DNA of 64,000 nucleotides, taken from NCBI GenBank assembly GCA_020633315.1, contig JACKDV010000012.1, positions 124,001 to 188,000 on the forward strand, read 5' to 3'. Below, one piece after another: positions 25,971-34,560 of the stretch. Numbering within the stretch: position 1 is the first letter of the stretch; every line of letters begins with the position of its first letter. The notes beneath the pieces were generated by a model. The model worked only from the letters and a program-made list of their open reading frames with translations. It was not told the DNA's origin and ran no database searches. The position numbers were made by a program, and so were the translations under genes. This DNA is from Myxococcales bacterium. Lineage in GTDB: Bacteria > Myxococcota_A > Polyangia > Nannocystales > Nannocystaceae.

Positions 25971-27482
25971 GTGGCATCCGAGCAAGACGATACCTATCGG
26001 AGTGCTTGGCAGGCTTCTCCGCTGGCCATCGTCACCCTGGACGATCGAGGGCGGGTGAGCTCGTGCAACCCCGCGTGCGAGCGCCTGTTCGGCCGGTCCA
26101 AGGAGGAGCTCGAGGGCAACGAGCTCTCCGAGCTCGCCCACGCGCTCGACCGCGGCGCGCTGCGGCAGATGCTCGGAGAGGCCCGTGAGGGACGGGTGCC
26201 TCCGCGGCAGGAGATCCGCTTCGGGCGGCCCAACGGCGACGAGGTGGTGACCGGCTTCAGCGTGGCGCCCACGCGGCGACCGGGCGAGGCAATGGTCTGC
26301 GTGCTGCGGGACCTCAGCCGCGAGAAGGTGTTCCGCCCCCAGCTGCTGCACACCGAGCGCATGGCCTCGATCGGCATGGTGGCCTCGGTCGTGGCGCACG
26401 AGCTCAACAATGCCCTCGCCGGGGCGCTGGGCTGCCTGCAGCTGCTCCCCGAGCCCCACGATCCCTCCAGCCGCGAGCTGCTCGGCTCGGCCGCGGGCGA
26501 GCTGCGGCGCGCGGCCGAGATCGTCCGCGAGCTCAAGGGCTATGCTCGGGTCGAGGAAGGCATGTCCGATCGCGTGCGCGTGCCCGAGCTGATGTCCCGG
26601 CTGGAGCGGCTGCGGCGGTTCCGGGCCACGGCCGGCGAGGCCGGCGAGCTGCGCCTCGAGCTCGACGACGAGCTGCCCGAGATCGAGGGCAACGCCAACC
26701 AGCTCTTGCAGGCGCTGCTCAACCTCGTGCGCAACGCCGAGCAGGCGGTGGCCGGGCTCCCGCCCGAGCGAAGGCTCATCCGCGTGCGGGCCCACGCCAC
26801 GCCCCAGGTGGTGGTGATCGAGGTGATCGATCGCGGGCCGGGGGTTCCCCCCTCGCAGCGGTCCCGACTGTTCGAGCCCTTCTACTCCACCAAGGCCGCG
26901 GGCGACGGCACGGGCCTGGGGCTCACCGTGGTGCAGGCGGTGGCGGCGGGCCACGGCGGGCGCGTGGAGGTCGACGAGGCGCCCGAGGGCGGCGCGGTGT
27001 TCCGCCTGGTGCTGCCGCGCGGGGCCCCGGAGGCCGCCGAGCCCGCGCCGAGGGCCAAGGGGCGGATCGTCGTGCCCGACTACCCGCGGCTCGACGGCGC
27101 GCGGCTGCTGGTGGTCGACGACGAGCCGCTCATCCGGCGGGTGGTGCAGCGCTGCTGCGGCAGCCGAGGGGCCAAGCTCGTGGAGGCGCAGAGCGCCCGC
27201 GAGGCCATCGGGATCCTACAGGACCACGACTTCGACCTGGTGCTGCTCGACGTGCGCATGCCGGGCGGCGGCGGGGCCGATGTCTTTCGCGAGATCCGGG
27301 CGCGGTACCCCCGGCTGGTGGGGCGCACGCTGTTCATGAGCGGCGACCTCTCGGCCGAGATGTCCGAGCTGGTCGGCACCGGTCACGCGGGGGTGCTCGC
27401 CAAGCCCTTCGACCTGGGCGCGCTGCTGCAGACCGTCGACGAGGTGCTCGCGGCGGCCGAGCGCGCGGCCGAGCCCGCGTAG
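25971..27482 (+). CDS. Hybrid histidine kinase (PAS-HisKA-HATPase-receiver)
   Basis: 503 residues from the GTG at 25971, which has GAGGG six nt upstream; the longer open frame has no protein-like N-terminus. A PAS domain spans about 10-120 (ASPLAIVTLDDRGRVSSCNP). The H-box is VVAHELNNALAGALG near 142-156. ATPase N, G1 and G2 boxes follow (NLVRNAEQAV, VIDRGPGVPP, GTGLGLTVVQ). A C-terminal receiver (about 380-495) carries the DDE pair, the phospho-acceptor LLDVRMPG and the Lys in LAKPF. No membrane segment is present, so it senses a cytoplasmic signal. A TACGCT -10-like hexamer lies at 25950-25955. It ends one nt from the convergent SCP2 gene. Confidence 0.92.
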   Translation: MASEQDDTYRSAWQASPLAIVTLDDRGRVSSCNPACERLFGRSKEELEGNELSELAHALDRGALRQMLGEAREGRVPPRQEIRFGRPNGDEVVTGFSVAPTRRPGEAMVCVLRDLSREKVFRPQLLHTERMASIGMVASVVAHELNNALAGALGCLQLLPEPHDPSSRELLGSAAGELRRAAEIVRELKGYARVEEGMSDRVRVPELMSRLERLRRFRATAGEAGELRLELDDELPEIEGNANQLLQALLNLVRNAEQAVAGLPPERRLIRVRAHATPQVVVIEVIDRGPGVPPSQRSRLFEPFYSTKAAGDGTGLGLTVVQAVAAGHGGRVEVDEAPEGGAVFRLVLPRGAPEAAEPAPRAKGRIVVPDYPRLDGARLLVVDDEPLIRRVVQRCCGSRGAKLVEAQSAREAIGILQDHDFDLVLLDVRMPGGGGADVFREIRARYPRLVGRTLFMSGDLSAEMSELVGTGHAGVLAKPFDLGALLQTVDEVLAAAERAAEPA

Positions 27483-27483
27483 C

Positions 27484-27786
27484 TCAGCCGTTCATCAGGC
27501 CGCCGAGCTTCATGGCCACGCCCATGTCGCCATCGATGCGGAGCTTGCCCAGCGAGAACGCAGCCATGGGATCGAGGTCGCCCTTGATCATGCCCACGAG
27601 ATCGTCGAGGGCCACGCCGACGGTGCAGTCCGCGTCGCCATCCTCGTTGGAGACCGTGTTGGGGGAGCTCTTGCCGTCGAGGACGATCACCCCGTCGTCG
27701 CCGAGGTCGAACTTGAGAACGGCGTCGAGGCCCGAGTCGTTGCCCATGCGCTCGCGGATCTTGGTGGTCAGGTCGTCGAGGTTCAT
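27484..27786 (-). CDS. SCP2-type sterol/lipid carrier domain protein
   Basis: 100 residues, a stand-alone SCP2 fold: DAVLKFDLGDDGVIVLDG, then DADCTVGVALDDLVGMIKGD, ending in LDPMAAFSLGKLRIDGDM (about 72-89). These proteins bind acyl-CoAs, sterols or other lipids in the cytoplasm. The ATG at 27786 begins MNLDDL; the open frame upstream is not protein-like. It is divergent from the acyl-CoA carboxylase operon across 197 nt that contain a candidate operator, so both may be co-regulated. In a genome with CYP51 it may carry sterols, but acyl-CoA binding is just as plausible. Confidence 0.82.
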   Translation of the reverse strand: MNLDDLTTKIRERMGNDSGLDAVLKFDLGDDGVIVLDGKSSPNTVSNEDGDADCTVGVALDDLVGMIKGDLDPMAAFSLGKLRIDGDMGVAMKLGGLMNG

Positions 27787-27845
27787 GCTGCCTGGCTGCT
27801 TACTCCATCCCGGGGCCGTCGTCCAGCTTGGCGGTTCTTGCGCAA

Positions 27846-27861
27846 ACCGTACGGTCGTACG
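27846..27861. promoter_or_regulatory. Candidate operator between SCP2 and the acyl-CoA carboxylase operon
   Basis: ACCGTACGGT (27846-27855) is a perfect palindrome and is followed by CGTACG, so CGTACG-GT-CGTACG forms an inverted repeat. It is flanked by AAA and TTTT in otherwise GC-rich DNA. The pattern suits a TetR-type regulator of acyl-CoA metabolism, but no such regulator gene is adjacent. Confidence 0.45.
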
Positions 27862-27983
27862 CTTTTGGGTACCCCGGATTTCCCGCTGACGGCGGATTCC
27901 GGGACATTGGAGCGCGAGCTCTTCCGAAAGGGCCGAGGGGGCCGTAGGCTGGCGCGGCGCCGAGGAGGGGCGCCCGCCCACCC

Positions 27984-28871
27984 ATGCCCTACTGCTCCGT
28001 GTTCCGAGCCGACCTCTTCGAGGGTCAGAGCATCATCGTCACCGGGGGCGGCAGCGGGATCGGCCGCTGCACCGCCCACGAGCTCGCCTCGCTGGGGGCC
28101 CACGTGGTGCTCGTGGGGCGCAAGGAGGACAAGCTGCGGCGGGTCGTGGACGAGATCGAGGAGGACGGCGGCTCGGCCGACCTCGACGTGCTCGACATCC
28201 GCGAGGAGGCCCGGGTCAAGGAGGTGATCGCCGGCATCGTGGCCCGTCGCGGTCGCGTGCACGGCCTGGTCAACAACGCGGGCGGGCAGTTCCCCGCGCC
28301 CCTGGCCCTCATCAACCAAAAGGGCTTCGAGACGGTGGTGCGCACCAACCTGGTGGGCGGCTTCCTCGTGGCGCGCGAGCTGTTCACCCAGCACCTGGGC
28401 GACCACGGCGGGAGCATCGTCAACATCGTGGCCGACATGTGGAAGGGCATGCCGGGCATGGGCCACTCGGGCGCGGCGCGGGCCGGGATGATCAACCTGA
28501 CCCAGACCGCGGCCGTCGAGTGGGCGCCGGCCGGGGTGCGGGTCAACGCGGTCGCGCCGGGCTGGGTGGCCAGCGCCGGCCTCGACACCTACGAGGGCCC
28601 GGTCAAGGCGATGATCCCCAAGCTGCGTGACGCGGTGCCGCTGCGGCGCCTGGCGACCGAGGCCGAGGTGAGCGCGTCGATCTGCTTCCTGCTCAGCGAG
28701 GCGGCGGCCTTCATCACCGGCGAGACCATCCGCGTCGACGGCGGGGCGCCGCTGGCCAGCCTGCACTGGCCGGCGCCGGCCAAGGCCCGCAGCGAGCCCT
28801 ACCAGGGCTTCCACCGGGCGGTGGTGCCCAAGGTGCTGGGCGGCAGCGGCGAGCCCGAGGGGGCGCAGTAG
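27984..28871 (+). CDS. Short-chain dehydrogenase/reductase, enoyl-CoA reductase-like
   Basis: 295 residues. The nucleotide motif TGGGSGIG is at 20-27 and NNAG near 97-100. Where most SDRs have YxxxK this protein has HSGAAR, in GMGHSGAARAGMINLT. The same replacement is known in the peroxisomal trans-2-enoyl-CoA/2,4-dienoyl-CoA reductase branch, so a CoA-thioester reductase is more likely than an alcohol dehydrogenase. The C-terminus is Pro/Lys-rich beyond the fold. It is the first gene of the six-gene operon; the carboxyltransferase starts 12 nt later. In Pseudomonas, SDR genes also accompany the atu genes. Confidence 0.82.
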   Translation: MPYCSVFRADLFEGQSIIVTGGGSGIGRCTAHELASLGAHVVLVGRKEDKLRRVVDEIEEDGGSADLDVLDIREEARVKEVIAGIVARRGRVHGLVNNAGGQFPAPLALINQKGFETVVRTNLVGGFLVARELFTQHLGDHGGSIVNIVADMWKGMPGMGHSGAARAGMINLTQTAAVEWAPAGVRVNAVAPGWVASAGLDTYEGPVKAMIPKLRDAVPLRRLATEAEVSASICFLLSEAAAFITGETIRVDGGAPLASLHWPAPAKARSEPYQGFHRAVVPKVLGGSGEPEGAQ

Positions 28872-28883
28872 GGGGAGCACGCG

Positions 28884-30506
28884 ATGCCGGTGCTGCAATC
28901 GACCATCGACACCCGGTGCGAGGCCTTCGCCCAGGGGCGCGCCCGGATGCTGGCCCTGGTGGAGCAGCTGCGCGAGCTCGAGGCCAAGGTCCGCGCCCAC
29001 TCGGCCAACAAGCAGGACAAGTTCGACGCGCGCGGGCAGCTGCTGCCACGCGAGCGGGTGGAGCGGCTGCTCGATCGCGGCTCGCCCTTCCTCGAGCTGT
29101 CCACCCTCGCCGGCTACAAGATGCACGACGACGACGGCAAGCGCTCGATCTCGGGCGGCTCGTGCATCGTGGGCATCGGCTTCGTGGCGGGGCGGCGCTG
29201 CCTCGTCAACGCCTCCGACTCCGCGATCAAGGGCGGGGCGATCTCGCCGATGGGCCTGCGCAAGGGGCTGCGGGCCCAGGAGGTCGCGCGGGACAACCGG
29301 CTGCCCTGCGTCAACCTGGTGGAGAGCGCCGGGGCCAACCTGCTCTACCAGAGCGAGCTGTTCGTGGAGGGCGGCCGGGTGTTCGCCAACATGGCGCGGC
29401 TGTCCGCGGCCGGGATCCCCCAGATCACGGTGGTGCACGGATCGTCGACCGCGGGCGGGGCCTACATCCCGGGCCTGAGCGACTACGTGATCGTGGTCAA
29501 GGAGCGCAGCCGCATCTTCTTGGCCGGGCCGCCGCTGGTGAAGGCGGCGCTGGGCGAGGACGCCGACGAGGAGACCCTGGGCGGGGCGCAGATGCACATG
29601 AGCGTCTCGGGCACCGCCGAGTACATGGCGAGGGACGACGCCCACGCCCTCGAGATCGCGCGTGAGCTGCTGGGCAAGATGCCGTGGGACGAGGGCGTCA
29701 CGGTGCCGGGCCCCGGCGCCGAGCCCCGGCCGCCGCGCCACGACCCCGAGGAGTTGCTCGGCGTGGTGCCGGTGGACTACCGCCAGCCCTACGACGTGCG
29801 CGAGGTGATCGCCCGCATCGTGGACGACTCGGATTTCCTCGACTTCAAGCCGCTCTATGGCGCGCAGACCGTCTGCGGCCACGCCCGCATCGAGGGCCAG
29901 GCGGTGGGGATCATCGGCAACAACGGGCCGATCTTCCCCGAGGGCGCGGCCAAGGCCGGGCACTTCATCCAGGTGTGCTGTCAGTCCGGCACGCCCATCG
30001 TCTACCTGCAGAACACCACCGGCTACATGGTGGGCACCGAGGCCGAGGCGGCGGGCATCGTCAAGCACGGCGCCAAGATGATCCAGGCGGTGGCCAACGC
30101 CACCGTCCCCCAGATCACCATCCTGCTCGGCGGCTCGTTCGGCGCCGGCAACTACGGCATGTGCGGCCGCTCCTTCGATCCTCGCTTCATCTTCGCCTGG
30201 CCCAACGCCCGCATCTCGGTGATGGGCGGCGAGCAGGCGGCCAAGGTCATGGAGATCATCACCCGCGCCAAGTTCCGGCGGCAGGGGGTGGAGATCGACG
30301 ACGAGAACATGGCCAAGATGACGGGGGCGATCCGCGGCAAGCTCGACTCGGAATCCGACGCCCTGTTCGCCACCGCGCGCCTGTGGGACGACGGGGTGAT
30401 CGACCCCCGCGACACCCGGCGCGTGCTCGCCACCACCCTCGCGATCTGTCGCGAGGCGGAGGCTCGGCGGCTTCACCCCAACACCTTCGGCGTGGCGCGG
30501 CTGTAG
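28884..30506 (+). CDS. Acyl-CoA carboxylase beta subunit, geranyl-CoA carboxylase-like (AtuC/LiuB family)
   Basis: 540 residues, the usual length. Two crotonase-fold carboxyltransferase halves are present (about 30-290 and 300-530), with GSSTAGGAYIPG near 192-203 and GGSFGAGNYGMCGR in the second half. The beta subunit moves CO2 from biotin to the acyl-CoA. The segment VEGGRVFANMARLSA (161-175) aligns with DHFGRIFFNQANMSA of methylcrotonyl-CoA carboxylases, which places Gly163 where MCC has the pocket Phe. GCC enzymes have Gly there and accept larger branched substrates. LVESAGANL (145-153) also resembles AtuC rather than LiuB. Geranyl-CoA or another bulky isoprenoid acyl-CoA is therefore favoured; 3-methylcrotonyl-CoA is not excluded. 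Confidence 0.87.
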   Translation: MPVLQSTIDTRCEAFAQGRARMLALVEQLRELEAKVRAHSANKQDKFDARGQLLPRERVERLLDRGSPFLELSTLAGYKMHDDDGKRSISGGSCIVGIGFVAGRRCLVNASDSAIKGGAISPMGLRKGLRAQEVARDNRLPCVNLVESAGANLLYQSELFVEGGRVFANMARLSAAGIPQITVVHGSSTAGGAYIPGLSDYVIVVKERSRIFLAGPPLVKAALGEDADEETLGGAQMHMSVSGTAEYMARDDAHALEIARELLGKMPWDEGVTVPGPGAEPRPPRHDPEELLGVVPVDYRQPYDVREVIARIVDDSDFLDFKPLYGAQTVCGHARIEGQAVGIIGNNGPIFPEGAAKAGHFIQVCCQSGTPIVYLQNTTGYMVGTEAEAAGIVKHGAKMIQAVANATVPQITILLGGSFGAGNYGMCGRSFDPRFIFAWPNARISVMGGEQAAKVMEIITRAKFRRQGVEIDDENMAKMTGAIRGKLDSESDALFATARLWDDGVIDPRDTRRVLATTLAICREAEARRLHPNTFGVARL

Positions 30507-30537
30507 CCGGCCGTCTCGTCCGAGCGGAGCACCACCC

Positions 30538-31713
30538 ATGAGACTCACCGAAGAGCACGACCAGCTGCGGGACAACCTCGTCAAGTTCATCGAGCGGGAG
30601 ATCAACCCCCACGCCGACGAGTGGGAGGAGCGGGAGATCTTCCCCGCCCACGAGCTGTTCAAGAAGCTCGGCGACCTGGGCTTCCTCGGGGTGTGCAAGC
30701 CCGAGGACTACGGGGGCATGGGCCTGGACTACTCGTTCTCGGTGGTGATGGCCGAGACCCTGGGACGGGTGCACACCGGCGGCGTGGCCATGGCCATCGG
30801 GGTGCAGACCGACATGTGCACCCCGGCCCTGGCCAAGTTCGGTAGCGACGAGCTCAAGCGGGAGTACCTCGCCCCCTCGATCGCGGGCGATCTGGTGGGC
30901 TGCATCGGGGTCAGCGAGCCGGGGGCGGGCTCCGATGTCGCCCAGATCAAGACCTTCGCGCGCCGGGACGGCGACGACTGGGTGATCAACGGCGGCAAGA
31001 TGTGGATCACCAACGGCATGCAGGCCGACTGGATGTGCTGCCTGGCCAACACCTCCGAGGGGGCTCCCCACCGCAACAAGAGCCTCATCGTCGTGCCGCT
31101 CGACGCCAAGGGGGTGGAGCGGGCGCGCAAGCTCAAGAAGATGGGCATGATGTCGTCGGACACCGCCCAGATCTTCTTCGACGACGTACGGGTGCCCGTG
31201 CGCAACACCATCGGGCAGGAGGGCTTCGGCTTCACCCTGCAGATGCTGCAGTTCCAGGAGGAGCGGCTGTGGGGGGCGGCCAACGTGCTGGGCGGGCTCG
31301 ACCAGGCCCTGGCCACCACCATCGAGTACACCCGCGATCGCCAGATCTTCGGCAAGTCGGTGCTCGACCACCAGTGGGTGCACTTCAAGCTGGCCGAGGT
31401 GGCCACGGAGATCGAGCTGCTGCGTGCGCTCACCTACCGCGCCACCGATCTCTACGTCTCGGGCAAGGACGTGACCAAGCTGGCCTCGATGGCCAAGCTC
31501 AAGGCGGGCCGGCTCGCGCGCGAGGTGGCGGACACCTGCCTGCAGTTCTGGGGCGGCATGGGCTACATGAGCGAGTCCAAGATCTCCCGCTTCTTCCGTG
31601 ACGGTCGCCTGGTCTCGATCGGCGGTGGCGCAGACGAGGTGATGATGTCGATCATCTGCAAGCTGATGGGCACCCTGCCGGGCAAGAAGAAGAAGGACGG
31701 AGGCGGGCGATGA
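30538..31713 (+). CDS. Acyl-CoA dehydrogenase, citronellyl-CoA dehydrogenase-like (AtuD type)
   Basis: 391 residues. Flavin- and substrate-binding motifs are GCIGVSEPGAGSD at 121-133 and WGGMGYMSES in the last third. The usual catalytic Glu of medium-chain enzymes is replaced by Gly (VSIGGGADE), while QEERL at 240-244 supplies Glu242, the base position used by isovaleryl-CoA dehydrogenase. That pattern fits branched substrates. The enzyme should form the 2,3-enoyl-CoA that the carboxylase then uses, passing electrons to ETF. It starts 31 nt after the beta subunit stop, and its stop overlaps the next start as ATGA. Isovaleryl-CoA dehydrogenase is the alternative. Confidence 0.86.
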   Translation: MRLTEEHDQLRDNLVKFIEREINPHADEWEEREIFPAHELFKKLGDLGFLGVCKPEDYGGMGLDYSFSVVMAETLGRVHTGGVAMAIGVQTDMCTPALAKFGSDELKREYLAPSIAGDLVGCIGVSEPGAGSDVAQIKTFARRDGDDWVINGGKMWITNGMQADWMCCLANTSEGAPHRNKSLIVVPLDAKGVERARKLKKMGMMSSDTAQIFFDDVRVPVRNTIGQEGFGFTLQMLQFQEERLWGAANVLGGLDQALATTIEYTRDRQIFGKSVLDHQWVHFKLAEVATEIELLRALTYRATDLYVSGKDVTKLASMAKLKAGRLAREVADTCLQFWGGMGYMSESKISRFFRDGRLVSIGGGADEVMMSIICKLMGTLPGKKKKDGGGR

Positions 31714-32552
31714 GCGACGAGCCCTCGCTCGATGGGCTGGAGCCCCAGACCCTGGTCCTGCGTCACGAGCCCCGCGGGGTGCTGCACGTCACGCTGTCGC
31801 GGCCCGAGGCCCGCAACGCGATGAGCCTGGTGATGGTGGCCGAGCTCGAGGTGGTGCTCGACGCGGTGCTCGAGCGCCGCGACGTGCGGGTGCTGGTGCT
31901 GCGCGGGGCGGGGGGGCACTTCTGCGCCGGCGGGGACGTCAAGGACATGGCCAAGGCCCGCATGACGCCGCCGCAGGCCGGCGGCGCGGATCCGGTGGCC
32001 GAGGTCAACCGGGCCTTCGGGCGGATGATCACCAAGATGGATCGCGCGCCGCAGGCCGTGGTGGCGGTGCTCGAGGGGGCGGTGCTCGGCGGGGGCATGG
32101 GGCTGGCCTGCATCGCCGACGTGGCGATCGCCCGCGCCGATGCCAAGCTCGGCCTGCCCGAGACCGGCCTGGGGCTGCCCCCCGCCCAGATCGCGCCGTT
32201 CCTGGTGCGGCGGCTGGGGCTGTCGCAGGCGCGGCGGCTGGCGGTGACCGGCGGGCGCTTCGGCGGCGACCAGGCCCACGCGATGGGGCTGGTGCACGAG
32301 CTGGCCCACGACGACGCCGAGCTCGAGGTCACGCTCTCGCGGGTGCTCGAGCAGATCCTGCGCTGCGCTCCCGGGGCGGTGGCGGCCACCAAGCACCTGA
32401 TGCTGCAGGTGGGAGCGGTCGATCTCGAGGCGGTGCTCGACGAGGGGGCGGCCCGCTTCGCCGAGGCGGCGCGCGGCCCCGAAGGTCTCGAGGGCATGAC
32501 GGCCTTCATCCAGAAGCGGGAGCCCCACTGGGCCCAGGGCGGGAAGGAATAG
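31710..32552 (+). CDS. Enoyl-CoA hydratase/isomerase family, glutaconyl-CoA hydratase-like (AtuE/LiuC)
   Basis: 280 residues with the crotonase fold: the oxyanion-hole strand HFCAGGDVKDMA near 70-81 and GGGMGLACIADVAIA near 129-143. The first catalytic Glu of classical crotonase is Gly here, and the second is kept in LGLPETGLGLPPAQ. In the atu and liu routes this step hydrates the carboxylated 3-alkylglutaconyl-CoA. The ATG overlaps the dehydrogenase stop (ATGA), so the two are translationally coupled. The alpha subunit starts 10 nt after its stop. Substrate is inferred from the operon only. Confidence 0.85.
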   Translation: MSDEPSLDGLEPQTLVLRHEPRGVLHVTLSRPEARNAMSLVMVAELEVVLDAVLERRDVRVLVLRGAGGHFCAGGDVKDMAKARMTPPQAGGADPVAEVNRAFGRMITKMDRAPQAVVAVLEGAVLGGGMGLACIADVAIARADAKLGLPETGLGLPPAQIAPFLVRRLGLSQARRLAVTGGRFGGDQAHAMGLVHELAHDDAELEVTLSRVLEQILRCAPGAVAATKHLMLQVGAVDLEAVLDEGAARFAEAARGPEGLEGMTAFIQKREPHWAQGGKE

Positions 32553-32562
32553 GCGGGAGCGC

Positions 32563-34560
32563 GTGGCCGGGATTCGCAAGCTCCTCATCGCCAACCGCGG
32601 AGAGATCGCCCGCCGGGTGATCCGCTCGGCGCGAGACCTGGGCATCCGCACGGTGGCCGTGTTCAGCGACGCCGACGAGGATGCGCCGCACGTGGACGAG
32701 GCCGATGAGGCGGTGCGCCTGGGCCCGGGTCCCGCCCGGGAGTCGTACCTGAGCCTTCCGCGGGTGATGGAGGCGGTGCGACGGAGCGGGGCCGATGCGC
32801 TGCACCCGGGCTACGGCTTCCTGTCGGAGAACGGAGACCTGGCCCGGGCCTGTGCCGACGCCGGGGTGTGCTTCGTGGGTCCGCCCGAGGCCGCCATCCG
32901 CCTCATGGGCGACAAGGTGGAGGCCAAGCGCCGCATGATCGAGGCCGGGGTCCCCACCGCGCCCGGCCATGTGGGCAGCGAGCAGGACGGGGCCACCCTG
33001 AGGGCCAAGGCCGAGGAGATCGGCGTGCCGCTGCTGGTCAAGGCGGTGGCGGGCGGCGGTGGCCGGGGCATGCGAGTGGTGCGGGAGCTCTCCGCGCTGC
33101 CCGAGGCGCTGGCCAGCGCCCGCTCGGAGGCCACCAACGCCTTCGGTCGGGGCGACCTGTTCCTCGAGCGCTTGGTGGAGGGGGCGCGGCACGTGGAGAT
33201 CCAGGTGTTCGCGGATCGACATGGGCACGTGATCCACCTGGGCGAGCGCGAGTGCTCGGCCCAGCGGCGGCACCAGAAGGTGATCGAGGAGGCCCCGTCG
33301 CCCGCGGTCGACGAGACCCTGCGCGCCGCGATGGGCGGGGCTGCGGTCGCGGCCGCCCGGGCCATCGACTACGTGGGCGCGGGGACGGTGGAGTTCCTGC
33401 TCGACGCCGAGGGCCGCTTCTACTTCCTCGAGATGAACACCCGCCTGCAGGTGGAGCACCCGGTGACCGAGCTGGTGACGGGGCTCGACCTGGTGGCGCT
33501 GCAGCTGCGGGTGGCCGAGGGCGAGCCGCTGCCGCTGACCCAGGACGAGCTGGTGATGCGCGGGCACGCGATCGAGGCGCGGATCTACGCCGAGGATCCC
33601 TACGCCGCCTTCGCGCCGCAGCTCGGCACGATCGTGGCCTGGCGGCCGCGCCGGGGCGAGGGGCTGCGGGTCGACGACGGGGTGCGGGCCGGGCAGGTGA
33701 TCTCGCCGTTCTACGACTCGATGATCGCCAAGCTCGTCGCCCACGGGCCCACCCGCGAGCTGGCGCGGCGGCGGCTGGTGGCCGCGGTGCGCGACGGCGT
33801 GCTGCTGGGGGTGGGGAGCAACCGCAGCTTCTTGCTCGAGCTGCTCGAGGGCGAGGCCTTCGTGGAGGCTCGCATCACCACCGATGTGATCGATCGCTGG
33901 CTGGCCGAGTCGCCGCCCGCCCGACCGCGGCCGAGCGCGCGGGCCTGGGCCGCGGCGGCGATCCTGAGCTCGGATGACGGCACGGCGCCGCGAGCCGGCG
34001 GGGCCCCGTGGGGCTGGCGGAGCACCGGCGAGGCACAGTGGTCCCTGTCGCTGCGCGAGGGCGACGAGCTCCGCTCCCTGCGGGTGCGTCACGAGGGCGA
34101 CGATCGCTTCGTGGTGCGCGGGGCGGCCGGGGGCGACGAGACGGTCGCGCTGCGGGTGGAGAGCCGCGATCAGGGCTCGATCGCGATCGAGCACGAGGGG
34201 GTGCGGCGTCACCTGGCCTGGGCTCGGCTGGACGACGGGGTGGCGCTCGACGAGGCGGGCGCGGCCTTCACCTTCGTCGAGCCGCCGCCGCAGGGCGCGG
34301 TGGACGAGGCGGGCGGAGGCGATGGCCTGGTGCGGGCCCCGATCGGCGGGCGCGTGGTCTCGGTGGCCATCGCCGTCGGCGACGAGGTCGAGGCCGGCCA
34401 GGTGTTGCTGGTGCTCGAGGCGATGAAGATGGAGCACCGCGTGCCGGCGTCGATCGCTGGTCGGGTGCGGCGGGTGGCGGTGGCGGCCGGCGATCAGGTG
34501 TCGGCACGCCAGCCGCTGGTCGAGCTCCAGGGCGAGGACGACGAGGAGAGCAAGGCATGA
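32563..34560 (+). CDS. Acyl-CoA carboxylase alpha subunit (biotin carboxylase + BCCP), AtuF/LiuD type
   Basis: 665 residues. An ATP-grasp biotin carboxylase domain spans 1-450 (LLIANRGEIARRV, GGGGRGMR, FLEMNTRLQVEHPVTE). A central bridging segment of about 130 residues follows, and the biotinyl domain closes the protein with EAMKMEH, the Lys being biotinylated. The subunit carboxylates biotin with ATP and bicarbonate and assembles with the beta subunit encoded upstream. The start is GTG 32563, with GGGAG five nt before. Its stop overlaps the BKACE start in ATGA. Chain length and domain order match GCC and MCC alpha subunits. Confidence 0.93.
   Translation: MAGIRKLLIANRGEIARRVIRSARDLGIRTVAVFSDADEDAPHVDEADEAVRLGPGPARESYLSLPRVMEAVRRSGADALHPGYGFLSENGDLARACADAGVCFVGPPEAAIRLMGDKVEAKRRMIEAGVPTAPGHVGSEQDGATLRAKAEEIGVPLLVKAVAGGGGRGMRVVRELSALPEALASARSEATNAFGRGDLFLERLVEGARHVEIQVFADRHGHVIHLGERECSAQRRHQKVIEEAPSPAVDETLRAAMGGAAVAAARAIDYVGAGTVEFLLDAEGRFYFLEMNTRLQVEHPVTELVTGLDLVALQLRVAEGEPLPLTQDELVMRGHAIEARIYAEDPYAAFAPQLGTIVAWRPRRGEGLRVDDGVRAGQVISPFYDSMIAKLVAHGPTRELARRRLVAAVRDGVLLGVGSNRSFLLELLEGEAFVEARITTDVIDRWLAESPPARPRPSARAWAAAAILSSDDGTAPRAGGAPWGWRSTGEAQWSLSLREGDELRSLRVRHEGDDRFVVRGAAGGDETVALRVESRDQGSIAIEHEGVRRHLAWARLDDGVALDEAGAAFTFVEPPPQGAVDEAGGGDGLVRAPIGGRVVSVAIAVGDEVEAGQVLLVLEAMKMEHRVPASIAGRVRRVAVAAGDQVSARQPLVELQGEDDEESKA

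Noticed and set aside
27783..30698. Minus-strand open frame of 971 codons
   Set aside because: It lies opposite the SDR and carboxylase genes, which have full family motifs. The frame has no motif and is His/Arg/Ala-rich.
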